From: an uncultured Clostridium sp.
GTDB taxonomy: Bacteria > Bacillota > Clostridia > TANB77 > CAG-508
DNA length: 64,000 bases
NCBI GenBank assembly: GCA_947572725.1
Contig: CANPDB010000001.1
Span: 26,521 to 90,520 of the forward strand
Direction: 5' to 3'
Under the pieces are notes generated by a model that did no database searches, had not been told where the DNA came from, and saw only the letters and a program-made list of their open reading frames with translations. A program made the position numbers and the translations under genes. Shown here in pieces: positions 18,024 to 26,769 of the stretch. The stretch's first letter is position 1. Every line of letters starts with the position of its first letter.

Positions 18024-18695
18024 TTAGATTATTTGGTTAGGGTCGTATTCTTCTTCTCCTACACCAGTTACTTTTTTAACTGTATCTATTACCCTAACCA
18101 TTATTTTTAAGTTAGGATATTCTTTAAGTTGCTTTTTCAAATTTTCCTCTCTTTGTCTTGCATATTCAATGTCTGCTCCGACTTTTCCCTTTGACTTGTA
18201 ATCTTCTTTAATTTTTTCCCATAGCTTTTTATCTTTATGAGTTAATCTTATGTTTTCCTTTCTAATGTCGTCTAAATCTCCGTTTAGATGTATCATTTCA
18301 TATTTTAATAATGGATTTGATGTAGTCCATGTTTCGTATTCTTCTTTTGGAATTATATCGTATGCTACAATTCCATAATACATTAACGGTTTATCAAATG
18401 TTGGTGTTAATGCTGACAATGTGTTGTATCTATCTTTTAATGGTCTAAGGCTTGTCCCCTCTTTTATTAATCTTTCTAATGTATCTTTTGGAACAATAGC
18501 CATTCTCTCTCCTACTTTAGTGTCTACTTTTATATTATAATATCCGTCTTTTCTTTTTCGTATATTGCCTTTTTTGGTTTTTGTTAGTTTTCTCTCTTTT
18601 CCTTTTCCTTCAAATGCTACTTCCTCTCCGTCTATTCCCTCGATAAATGTTTTTACCTCTAAATCCTCTTTGTGATTTTTTAAATTTTCACTCAT
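18024..18695 (-). CDS. Element protein, possible degenerate HNH-like fold
   Basis: 223 residues, unrecognised. Residues about 125-155 (MIHLNGDLDDIRKENIRL) echo the H-NGD-N pattern of HNH/AP2-like DNA-binding modules. The N-terminal third is rich in Lys and Glu. It follows the coiled-coil gene by two bases, so they are co-transcribed. Confidence 0.5.
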   Translation of the reverse strand: MSENLKNHKEDLEVKTFIEGIDGEEVAFEGKGKERKLTKTKKGNIRKRKDGYYNIKVDTKVGERMAIVPKDTLERLIKEGTSLRPLKDRYNTLSALTPTFDKPLMYYGIVAYDIIPKEEYETWTTSNPLLKYEMIHLNGDLDDIRKENIRLTHKDKKLWEKIKEDYKSKGKVGADIEYARQREENLKKQLKEYPNLKIMVRVIDTVKKVTGVGEEEYDPNQII

Positions 18696-18697
18696 TT

Positions 18698-19132
18698 TTA
18701 TTCCTCCATTTCTATTTCTTTAATATTTTCTAATGTCAAATCTTCTTCGTCTGACATCTCTTTTATTTTTCCTTTAGTTCTTAATCCATATTGCTTACAA
18801 AGTTTTTCTCTTAATTTGCTTGTTTCTTCTTCTATCTCTTCTTGTATCTTATTCTTTTGTATCAATTCTTTTTCTAACTTTCTAACTTCTCTTGCAACTT
18901 TAAATTCTCTCTGTTCCCTCAAATCTCTGTTTATTTTTGTGTAGTCTGATGGTAGCATAATTTTTTTAAAGTAGTTATAATTAGATTTTTTCTGTTTTGT
19001 TTCGTCTCTTAATTGTTTTATTTCTACAACTTTTTTTAAAATTGAATTGATTTCTTTTCTTTCTTCTTGTCTTAATTTTACCAATTTTGCTTTTTGTAGA
19101 AATTCTTTAATTTCTAAATCTCTGTCTTTCAT
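18698..19132 (-). CDS. Coiled-coil element protein, unknown
   Basis: 144 residues, highly charged with long predicted helices (IEEETSKLREKLCKQYG, and REFKVAREVRKLEKELIQ). No motif recognised. Lies between the DUF927 gene and the 18024-18695 gene in one operon. Confidence 0.5.
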   Translation of the reverse strand: MKDRDLEIKEFLQKAKLVKLRQEERKEINSILKKVVEIKQLRDETKQKKSNYNYFKKIMLPSDYTKINRDLREQREFKVAREVRKLEKELIQKNKIQEEIEEETSKLREKLCKQYGLRTKGKIKEMSDEEDLTLENIKEIEMEE

Positions 19133-19201
19133 TTTTACCTCCTAATCAATGGTACACATTATCACAAAAAACACATATTTTTTTAATAAAGCAATTATCT
19201 T

Positions 19202-21608
19202 TTATATATCTGTTTTTTCATTTCCTACATTTTTATATAGGATTTCTTCTTCGTCTAATTTTTCGATTTCTTCTTCTGGTAGCATATCGTCAATTTCTAA
19301 TTTAAAAGCTAACATTCTTCTTCTGCCACCGTTGTAATATTTTAAAATTTCATAATAAGTTCTGTTTTTGTCTTTTTGTGTCTGAATGTATCCAAGTTCT
19401 GCTAATTGTTTCTTTACTGCTAATGGAGATAATTGGTTTTGTTCCATAAGTTCATTGAATTTGTTAGGAAGAACGTAAAAATATCCCTTTTCATAAAGTC
19501 CATATTTTTCCGTTGTATCTCCTTCTGCACGCTTTGTCATAGTTTCAAAGTCTTCTCTTCTTTCTTCTTCTTCGTTGTATTTATAGTTAATATTGTGTCT
19601 ATCAAATTTCAATTCATTTTGAATTAACCAACTACAAATTAATTGATAAGCCCTTTCTACATCTGACGTTTCTTCTTCCTTTGGTAATTCCTCTAGTATA
19701 TTTAATCCCATATTGATTGAACTTTCTAAATCTGTATCAAAAAAATATTTACCTATTAAACTATCTGCTAATACTATACTAGCCATTGCTTGAATGTATG
19801 AACTGATAGTCCCTTTACTGCACCTATTCGTCAATTCTTCCTCTATGTAGTCGTATTCTTCTGACAATTTTTTATAACCATTGTTGGAATATTCATTTAT
19901 TAATTTTTCAATGAACACAGGTCCTGCTGTTCCATATTCTGTTTTAGTTACTTTATAGATGTTTTTTGCTTGTTGCTCATTCTCGAACGGCTTACCGTAA
20001 ATGTCTAAAACTCTGTTTTTTGCTCCCGCATGGTGGTTAATATCGACTAGAGGTTCTTCTCCGAGTTGTAATGGCTATTGTTCTCCACTTCAAATTTCTA
20101 TCTAGTCCGTCCTTCTTTTCGTCCTCTTAACTTACTTTTTCCGTTCATTAAGCATATACACAAAGGTTTCAAATAGTTGTCTATTATGGGAAACTTGCTT
20201 TTCATTTACCCCAAGCACTATATCAGAAAACAACGAAACTAATCTTTCAAATCCTACTAGGGTACTATTAAACGTAACCTTTAATTCCTCTGGATTTCCC
20301 CATGCACTTAATGAAGCATATAAACTAGCACTTTTTCCACTTTTACTTGAACCCCATAAGTTCACAATAAAAGTTCTACTTCCAATATATCTTAATAGAG
20401 GTGGTACGAATCCACTTGCTAAAACCACTCTAAAAATATCATTACTTCTTAATGGTTTCATTACTTCAACCCATTTTTCTATTGTTCCACTTTTTGCATA
20501 TCCTCTTAACCACGACATTGAGTTTTCTTCTGCGTCAAGTATTACCTCTCCACTTGCATAAGGAATGAATATTTTGTCATTAACCCAACCAAGCCTATCA
20601 ATAGTTTGTATCGTTGGTATTTTATCGTAGTTTTCTTGCTCCAACTTTGACAAAAATTCTATCCAGTCGGCATTGTTGTTACTTGTAATAGGTAAACCTC
20701 TATTTCCTAGTGTTACAATATTTTGTCTATTATTAATAATATTCTTATCTACTTTCAATGTTCTCCATTCTTTTTTGTTAGGTTTATAATAAAGTAATTC
20801 CATTTTTTCTTCTCCAGTTTCTATGTTTTCTAAAATTGACTTTATTAAAACTATACTAGGACTAAATTTTACCCATACCACTTCGCCTTTCCTATTTATA
20901 TAACTACTGTATATTTTACCATCCTCTATTTTATATGAATTTGGAATTTTTAAATCAATATTTATTTCTTCTTCTCCTAGTAATATTTTCTCTTGATAAA
21001 TACCTTTTTTTCTTTTAGGCTTGTCTACTGCTCCTACTTGTAGTTCTATTTTCTTTTCATAAAGCGAGGTCTCTTTTTCTAGTTCTTCTAACTTCTCTAA
21101 CACTTCTTTATCATTGCCAACCATTTCAAAAACATCAGTTATATCTCCTTTTTCTTTTAAATCTCCCCATTTTTTAGTTAAATCTAAAATCTTGACTGTG
21201 TTTGACTTGGTTAGGAGATTTGCAACTTTTGTTGCAAATTCCTTCCCTACTTTGTCATTATCTGGTATAATGAGTATATCAGTACTTGACAAAGTGTCTG
21301 TTAGGTCTTGTGGTAATGGACCTTTTACGCCGTCCAGCGATGGTTGTTGCCACAAGTCCTTTTTCTTTTAGAGTTTTAACATCTTTTTCCCCCTCTACAA
21401 AGTAAATCTTTTGTGCTTTTTCTACAGCTTTTATAACAGAAGGCAAATTGTATAAAACTCTATCTACACCTTTAAGTCCACTTACCCATTTGTTATTAAC
21501 AAACTTGGAACTTCTAAATTTTTTCTCTTTTCCGTTCTGTGTTCTTGTTTGTCTGTATAATGGGTCTCCTTTCTTATCAGTATAGATGTAATCTGTTTTT
21601 TCTGACAT
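19202..21608 (-). CDS. Toprim-DUF927 replication protein, read through four CGG +1 sites
   Basis: Conventional reading gives three fragments and a 190-base gap. Skipping C at each in-frame CGG (21332, 20143, 20109, 20063) gives one 800-residue protein. The N-terminal toprim-like region has YFVEGEKD and ILIIPDNDK. The DUF927 ATPase core has WGSSKSGKSASLYA (Walker A) and VLGVNEKQ, then the restored LNEGKSKLRGRKEGGLDRN and WRTIAITTGEEPL, which match the family. The C-terminal 250 residues are a helical, winged-helix-like tail. A probable helicase/primase for element replication. The start at 21608 follows GGGAGGT. Confidence 0.85.
20061..20063 (-). other. CGG +1 frameshift site 4 in the DUF927 gene
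   Basis: Context ACT CGG A, after residue 514. Reading resumes with GGA (Gly515), giving ITTGEEPLVD, the conserved TTGEEP motif of the family. It leads through an otherwise closed gap into the ORF that ends at 19202. Confidence 0.9.
20107..20109 (-). other. CGG +1 frameshift site 3 in the DUF927 gene
   Basis: Context GGA CGG A, after residue 499. Reading resumes with GGA (Gly500), giving RKEGGLDRN. Confidence 0.9.
20141..20143 (-). other. CGG +1 frameshift site 2 in the DUF927 gene
   Basis: Context GAA CGG A, after residue 488. Reading resumes with GGA (Gly489), giving YMLNEGKSKLRG. Confidence 0.9.
21330..21332 (-). other. CGG +1 frameshift site 1 in the DUF927 gene
   Basis: Context GGA CGG C, after residue 92. 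Reading resumes with GGC (Gly93), giving TTIAGGVKGPLPQDL inside the toprim-like region. Confidence 0.9.
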
Positions 21609-21620
21609 TTGTATACCTCC

Positions 21621-21800
21621 CTATATATTTCTTTTTGTACATTCCTCGTCTAGTGTTTTGTTAATATCTTCTAGTATCTCTTTTGGTGGTACTTCTCCTT
21701 TGTCTATGTCCCACATTCCTATTGCACCATTTTCCATTGAACTTTTTTTAAAAAGTTCTCTCATCTTTTCGTCTCCACCAATTAACATTGCATAGTACAT
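21621..21800 (-). CDS. Small element protein (59 residues), unknown
   Basis: Begins MYYAMLIGGDEKMRELFKKS and ends DEECTKRNI. The ATG directly follows the stop of the toprim gene and it lies 12 bases before the DUF927 gene, so all three are translated from one transcript. No family recognised. Confidence 0.6.
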   Translation of the reverse strand: MYYAMLIGGDEKMRELFKKSSMENGAIGMWDIDKGEVPPKEILEDINKTLDEECTKRNI

Positions 21801-22532
21801 CTAATCCACCTCCTTATCTGTCATAAAGTTTTCAATACTACTGTCTAAAACTTCTTTTAGTTGTTGGTCGTCATTGACAATATTTCTTAAATCCTCAATG
21901 TCGCCACCTTCTTTTAAGTCTTGGTATATTGAAGTCAGTTCTAATATACCTACTTTATTAGCTACATCTGAAATTTCTTCAAATGTATTTTCTGCGAACT
22001 CTCTCGAATTGTTGTCATTGTCTGCAACAATAAGAACATTGGCATATTTCAAATATTTGTTATATTTGCTTGTCCACTTGTCTGTCCCTTTAAATGGTAC
22101 TGTGGTAGCAACATATCCTAATTCATTGAGGATATCTGCTTTACTTTCTCCTTCTGTTACGAAGATTACATCTCCATCTTCTTTTGACTTTAGCAAGTTA
22201 GGTAAATTGTAAGGAATAGTTTTTACTTTTCCTAAACCAGTTTTAAATTCTCCATTTCCTAACGGTCTTACTGCATAAAATGGTTGTTCTGCGTTTTTCA
22301 TTCTATGAATTTCATATACAACCTCGCCTTCCTCGTTTGTGTACGGATATTTTGCTACTACTGTTGCATTATACCCTCCTTCTTTTTGAACTTTACTCAA
22401 TGTTGCTACATTTAATTCAATTTTTGGATTTTGTTCCATTTCTTTTTCCTCCTCTTTCTTATTTAATTTTTCTGCTACTACTTCGTTGTTTTCTTTTAAA
22501 GTCTTTTCGACTTCGTTTTTTAATTTTCCCAT
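21801..22532 (-). CDS. Toprim-domain primase-like protein
   Basis: 243 residues. The toprim pattern is clear: DVIFVTEGESKADIL (catalytic Glu) and NVLIVADNDNNSREFA (paired Asp). The N-terminal 60 residues are a charged linker. It follows the CHC2 finger gene by 16 bases; together they correspond to the zinc-finger and toprim modules of a DnaG-like primase split between genes. ATG after GGAGGG. Confidence 0.75.
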   Translation of the reverse strand: MGKLKNEVEKTLKENNEVVAEKLNKKEEEKEMEQNPKIELNVATLSKVQKEGGYNATVVAKYPYTNEEGEVVYEIHRMKNAEQPFYAVRPLGNGEFKTGLGKVKTIPYNLPNLLKSKEDGDVIFVTEGESKADILNELGYVATTVPFKGTDKWTSKYNKYLKYANVLIVADNDNNSREFAENTFEEISDVANKVGILELTSIYQDLKEGGDIEDLRNIVNDDQQLKEVLDSSIENFMTDKEVD

Positions 22533-22548
22533 TTGGGGTCCCTCCTTC

Positions 22549-22762
22549 TTAATCTTTGTATAGGTCTTTTAATCTTAAACCTATTGCGTTCATAATTTGT
22601 TCTGCACTGCAACCGTGCAAAACAATATATGAGCGTTTTATCTTCTACCTCTTTTATTGAAAGACTTGGTCTGTTATCATTATGTGCTGGACATCTTGCC
22701 ATATATTGTGGGTGTTCTCCACTCACACACTCTAATCTTTTAAGAATGTCATCTGTTTGCAT
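22549..22762 (-). CDS. CHC2 zinc-finger protein, read through one CGG +1 site
   Basis: 70 residues when the C of CGG at 22615 is skipped: ARCPAHNDNRPSLSIKEV, then IYCFAGCSAEQIMNAIGL. This recovers the full CPAH...CFAGC zinc ligand set of a DnaG-type primase finger. A conventional reading loses the last Cys and runs into an unrelated basic tail. The shortest and clearest demonstration of the CGG effect here. First gene of the replication operon. Confidence 0.85.
22613..22615 (-). other. CGG +1 frameshift site in the CHC2 gene
   Basis: Context GCA CGG T, after residue 49. Reading resumes with GGT (Gly50), giving CFAGCSAEQI with the last zinc-binding Cys. Confidence 0.92.
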
Positions 22763-22802
22763 ATTTTTTACCTCCTTTCGTTTTTGATATTTTCTATATT
22801 AC

Positions 22803-22863
22803 TACGAAAAATAATATAAAAAAATAATACGACAAAAAAAGTTTTTTATTTTACGACAAAAAA
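22803..22863. repeat. Direct repeats TACGA(C)AAAA at 24-25 base spacing
   Basis: Copies begin at 22803, 22828 and 22852 in the 178-base divergent region between the replication operon and the plus-strand gene. CGACAAAA recurs as a pair at 29306-29323. They may be operator sites or iterons. Confidence 0.5.
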
Positions 22864-22940
22864 TGTTGTTTTTACTTGTTGTTAGTTGACTTTTTAACAA
22901 AAAAAATTTAAAATAGTATTTGTAAATATGGAGGAATTAT

Positions 22941-24107
22941 ATGAATTATAAATTAGATGTTAAACTTTCAAAAACAATATTATCATTAGATTTTATTAAA
23001 AATCTTCCTATTGATTTATTTGAGAATAATACAATTAACTCAATATATAAAGAAATATTGCAAAAAATCTCTTTTATTAAAGGAAATTTTTACAATATAG
23101 TATTTATAAAAACTAGAAAAAAATCTTTAGAATCCTTTTATTTAGCATTTTCTAAAAAGACTATAAAAACATTTTCCCTAAAATATAAAGGATATTATAA
23201 ATCAAAACATAATTTGGCTGGGACTACAATTATTACTTTACTAAACAATTATAGAACTATATCTTCCTATATAAATAACACTATAAATGCTATACATGAT
23301 ACAACTCCAATAGTTACTACAAAAACTTATATTAACTGTCTCTATTTACAATTATATCTACTATCTAAAAGCAATCTCTTTATAATTTATGATATTTTTA
23401 AACGAATAGATTTATATAATTATGGACAAGAAATAAATGCAGAATTATCTAATGAAACTAAAACAACATCTGCTTTAGATTATAATAAATGCATGAAAGA
23501 TATTTTAATAAAAGAAATTACTGATTTGCAAAGCTCAATTGAACAAGTCGATATTATATTTTCTCCAACTTCTAAAAGGGGTTACAAAAAATTCACTAAC
23601 TCTAATATTCAATTACCCTCTAGCACCATAAAATATTATCTACCAACTTATGGTACAAAGTTAAAACCATATTATTATAAATATACAATTTTATCATTTA
23701 AAGATTTGTTTAGTGTATCAATATATCAAATATATTTATTTAATAAAGTAATTAGTAAATGTTCTTTAGTTAGTTGTAGCAAGTACTTTGTTTCAAAAAA
23801 AAGAAAAGATGAACATTTTTGTAATACTAGCTGTAAAGAAAAATTTTATCAAGAGCCTTTGCCTATTAATAATACTTTAAGGCGTGAAAATCAACAACTA
23901 ATAAAACAAATAAAAGACTTTTTAAAAAAACCAAAATTCAAAAATGGAACCAAAATTAAACAAGAAGATAGATTAAAAGAATTAGAAAAGTTTGAAAATT
24001 CATTGGCTAGTAAAAAACAATATCTTTCTGATAAAGCCTTAAAAAGTTGGTTAGTAAAAAGGCGAAACAAATATTTGGAAATTTTTTCTAAAAAGAAAAA
24101 CAAATAA
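22941..24107 (+). CDS. Zinc-finger element protein, DUF6076-like
   Basis: 388 residues, one of the few plus-strand genes. A C-terminal zinc-binding segment, CSLVSCSKYFVSKKRKDEHF followed by CNTSCKEKFYQ (residues about 275-305), is like the CGNR-type finger seen in DUF6076 proteins. The rest is helical and Lys-rich. It begins after TGGAGGAATT and has its own terminator. It is transcribed divergently from the replication operon, so it may be a regulator; this is inference. Confidence 0.55.
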   Translation: MNYKLDVKLSKTILSLDFIKNLPIDLFENNTINSIYKEILQKISFIKGNFYNIVFIKTRKKSLESFYLAFSKKTIKTFSLKYKGYYKSKHNLAGTTIITLLNNYRTISSYINNTINAIHDTTPIVTTKTYINCLYLQLYLLSKSNLFIIYDIFKRIDLYNYGQEINAELSNETKTTSALDYNKCMKDILIKEITDLQSSIEQVDIIFSPTSKRGYKKFTNSNIQLPSSTIKYYLPTYGTKLKPYYYKYTILSFKDLFSVSIYQIYLFNKVISKCSLVSCSKYFVSKKRKDEHFCNTSCKEKFYQEPLPINNTLRRENQQLIKQIKDFLKKPKFKNGTKIKQEDRLKELEKFENSLASKKQYLSDKALKSWLVKRRNKYLEIFSKKKNK

Positions 24108-24169
24108 TATAACCACATACACGAGAATTACATTAGAGGTCATTTCGTAGCTTAATAATATAAATTAAT

Positions 24170-24205
24170 ATAGGGTAGAAGTCGCTTAAACTCTACCCTA
24201 TTTTT
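24170..24205 (+). terminator. Terminator of the 22941-24107 gene
   Basis: A perfect 10-bp stem ATAGGGTAGA/TCTACCCTAT followed by five T residues. Confidence 0.85.
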
Positions 24206-24233
24206 CTATTCTTTTTCATATTATAATAATACT

Positions 24234-24707
24234 TTATAATTTCTTTGTACGCGTAAAATCTTTCAATTCTTCCTCACTCATAATTTTTAATACTTCCATA
24301 TTATCAATTATATTTTCTGCATAAAGCTTAATATTCTGTGCTTGATTTTTATATTTAACTACTAATCTTTTTATATATTTTTCGTGTTCCTTTATTATAG
24401 ATAAATCATATCCTACACCACGTTTATTTTTATATTCTTCTCTTTTCTCTACTTCATAAGTTCCTAAATAAAGCCAATATTCTTCGCCCTCTGTATAAAT
24501 CCTTACAAAAGATATAACATATTGCCTTGACAATTCAAATTTTGCCTCTTGTTTCCAAGCTGTCCACTCTTTTATTTTTTCTTCATTTTCTATAATTTGG
24601 TCAAGTGGTTCTTCTTTGTCTGGGTCCTTTACTAATAATCTAATTTTGTACTTATTTAATTCTTCTTTTGGTATATTTAAAATGTCATTTAAATAAATTT
24701 TTTCCAT
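24234..24707 (-). CDS. Protein resembling the N-terminal domain of GIY-YIG nucleases
   Basis: 157 residues. SRQYVISFVRIYTEGEEYWL followed by YLGTYEV and a DLSIIKEHEKYIKRLVVKY stretch resemble the N-terminal region seen in larger GIY-YIG nuclease family proteins. The catalytic GIY-YIG part itself is absent, so this is either a truncated gene or a stand-alone binding domain. Low certainty on family. Confidence 0.5.
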   Translation of the reverse strand: MEKIYLNDILNIPKEELNKYKIRLLVKDPDKEEPLDQIIENEEKIKEWTAWKQEAKFELSRQYVISFVRIYTEGEEYWLYLGTYEVEKREEYKNKRGVGYDLSIIKEHEKYIKRLVVKYKNQAQNIKLYAENIIDNMEVLKIMSEEELKDFTRTKKL

Positions 24708-24789
24708 AATACTTCTCCCAAATATAATTTATTTGTTCAAAGTATATCATATTTTTAGTTTTATAACAAGACCTATTTAAAACGTAAAA

Positions 24790-25101
24790 CTACTTTATAT
24801 CTCTTTTTAATTTTCGTAATGCTTTCCCTAAATCTAGCCTTGTATGTAGTACAGATAAAATTACAATATCATTTCCTTTTATATGATAAATAATCCTATG
24901 CTTTTTATAAATCAATTGTCTTATTTCATAATCTGCTACGATGTAATCCATATTTTTCCCTAATTCTGGCATTGTATCTAAAATGTCAGTATAATCAATT
25001 AATTTTCGCATATAGGATTTTGCTGATTCCTCTGTATCTTCTCTTGTTTCGTCAATAAATTCTGTAATGTGTGATATTGCATTATCTGTCCAAATTACCA
25101 T
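24790..25101 (-). CDS. ParE/RelE-type toxin
   Basis: 103 residues with the toxin fold: IWTDNAISHITEFIDETRED, then MPELGKNMDYIVADYEIRQL and YKKHRIIYHIKGNDIVILSV, ending in VLHTRLDLGKAL. Expected to act on gyrase or mRNA if active; the target cannot be told from sequence. Its ATG overlaps the end of the antitoxin gene. Confidence 0.82.
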   Translation of the reverse strand: MVIWTDNAISHITEFIDETREDTEESAKSYMRKLIDYTDILDTMPELGKNMDYIVADYEIRQLIYKKHRIIYHIKGNDIVILSVLHTRLDLGKALRKLKRDIK

Positions 25102-25271
25102 TTATCTATTATCTCCTTTACCTCGTTACTAGTTTTTGTGTTGCCTTCTTCCATATCTTTTATCCCTTTTTGTACTTCTAATTGTGTGTAAAGGGTGTAC
25201 AAGATTTCTTCGTAACTTGATGTATCGTCTATGTTTTGAACTGTATTTAATACTAATTGTTTATCACTCAT
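25095..25271 (-). CDS. Antitoxin partner of the ParE-like toxin
   Basis: 58 residues, MSDKQLVLNTVQNIDDTSSY to EVKEIIDKW, with the YEEILYTLYTQLEVQKGIKD helix pattern of this antitoxin group. GAGAGGAG precedes the ATG. It overlaps the toxin start by 7 bases, the usual antitoxin-first order. It neutralises the toxin and probably represses the pair. Confidence 0.72.
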   Translation of the reverse strand: MSDKQLVLNTVQNIDDTSSYEEILYTLYTQLEVQKGIKDMEEGNTKTSNEVKEIIDKW

Positions 25272-25348
25272 AGTTATTCTCCTCTCTTCCGTTATATCTC
25301 TATTTTACCACAAATGTTAATATTTTACTACTACTTTTTGAACTTTTG

Positions 25349-25978
25349 TTAAGTTCTGCCCTCATATTCTCTAACAAACATATAAAATTTTCCTCGTTTC
25401 AGCTCCAAATTTTCCATTGCTACTTTTGCTGTCTGTTCTCCTTTTTTCCATTTTATATATTGTTCTTTAAATTCCTTCGGAAGTTCAATTTTAGGTCGAC
25501 CGAATTTCTTTCCTTTTGCTTTCGCCACTTCTATACCCTCCCTTTGTCTAGTTCTTATATTATCTCTTTCTTGTTCTGCTACAAATGATAAAACTTGTAA
25601 AATTAAATCTGCGATAAAAGTTCCTAGTACGTCCTTATATTGTCTAGTATCTAATATTGGCATATCTAATACTACAATATCAGTTTTTAAATCTTGCGTA
25701 ATTTCTCTCCATTCGTTTTGAATTTCTTTATAATTTCTTCCTAATCTATCAATAGACTTGATAACCAATACATTATTTTGAGTTCTTTTCAATATCTTCT
25801 TCAAGAGTTGATATTCTTCTCTCTCGAAGTCCTTTCCACTTTTTTTATCAATAAATATGTTATCTTCTGTAATTCCAAACTCTGTTAATGCTTGTATTTG
25901 TCTATCTTCGTTCTGCTCCTTTGTACTTACTCGTGCGTATCCATATAAGTTACTTTGAATTTGCTTTGAATTTTCCAT
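25349..25978 (-). CDS. Small serine recombinase (resolvase/invertase)
   Basis: 209 residues with the catalytic start YGYARVSTKEQNEDRQ (catalytic Ser in RVS), SIDRLGRNYKEI, and FVAEQERDNIRTRQREGI of the E helix. The C-terminal GRPKIELPKEF leads into a helix-turn-helix. Probably resolves element dimers or inverts a segment; no crossover site identified. Confidence 0.88.
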   Translation of the reverse strand: MENSKQIQSNLYGYARVSTKEQNEDRQIQALTEFGITEDNIFIDKKSGKDFEREEYQLLKKILKRTQNNVLVIKSIDRLGRNYKEIQNEWREITQDLKTDIVVLDMPILDTRQYKDVLGTFIADLILQVLSFVAEQERDNIRTRQREGIEVAKAKGKKFGRPKIELPKEFKEQYIKWKKGEQTAKVAMENLELKRGKFYMFVREYEGRT

Positions 25979-26073
25979 AAATAAAAATCTCCCTTTTTAT
26001 TTATTATATATGGAGAACAAAAAGTCGTAAACCATTCTGTTTAAAAAAGTGGAAGAGTTTTTGAATATGTTTA

Positions 26074-26108
26074 AAAAGTGATATTCAACTTTTTTGAATA
26101 CCACTTTT
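26074..26108 (-). terminator. Hairpin terminator after the 26221-26712 gene
   Basis: A 15-bp stem (26074-26088 with 26094-26108, one mismatch) followed on the minus strand by TTTTTAAA. Nothing else stands out in the 25979-26220 gap. Confidence 0.6.
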
Positions 26109-26220
26109 ATAAAAGTTTTATATGTTTAAAAAATTATAGGTTTCTAAACAACCAAATCTTATCTTAATATTCTTTGTTTTTCAATTTCAAATTCTGATGA
26201 TATTATAATTTCAATATAAT

Positions 26221-26712
26221 TTATTTAATTATACTTCTAAATTCTTCTCCAGTAAAATATGTATGCTCTTTGTCGTCTTTATACATAGAAAAAGTTAATT
26301 CCTTTTCTTGTCTTTTGGTTCTTCCAGTATACAACTCTTCTTCGTCTCCATAACATTTATTGATTGTAGTTCCATTTATTGTTATGTACATACCATTTCT
26401 ATCTGGGTTATTATAGGCTATTATTATTGATGGTGTTCCATCTGCTAATTTCCAATACATAGCTTTTATTATGTTTGAACTACCATAGCCAGATACTTCA
26501 CTATATAATTTTTTTATATTTGTTCTACTTTCGTCGTCTATATTTATCTTCTTTGCTATTATTTCATTATCATTTTGAGTTGAAGTAATTACATCTTTGT
26601 TACTACTAGAAATGAAGATACCTATTGATATAGCTAATAATGCGACTATAAAAATAATTAATCCTAATATTATCCCCTTTGTAATTGGTGTTTTTTCTTT
26701 TTCTCCGTTCAT
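26221..26712 (-). CDS. Membrane-anchored element protein
   Basis: 163 residues: a short cytoplasmic start, one helix at residues 13-34 (IILGLIIFIVALLAISIGIF), then the linker DVITSTQNDNE shared with the neighbouring zinc-ribbon genes, and an extracytoplasmic domain. It lacks the zinc ribbon of the others. Function unknown. Confidence 0.6.
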   Translation of the reverse strand: MNGEKEKTPITKGIILGLIIFIVALLAISIGIFISSSNKDVITSTQNDNEIIAKKINIDDESRTNIKKLYSEVSGYGSSNIIKAMYWKLADGTPSIIIAYNNPDRNGMYITINGTTINKCYGDEEELYTGRTKRQEKELTFSMYKDDKEHTYFTGEEFRSIIK

Positions 26713-26769
26713 TTCCCTTTTCCCTTTATCTTTAATATTTTTCTTTATATTAACAAATTCGCTTTAATA

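Noticed and set aside
22803-22863. CRISPR array
   Set aside because: Three short repeats with short AT-rich spacers, no long identical repeats and no cas genes nearby.
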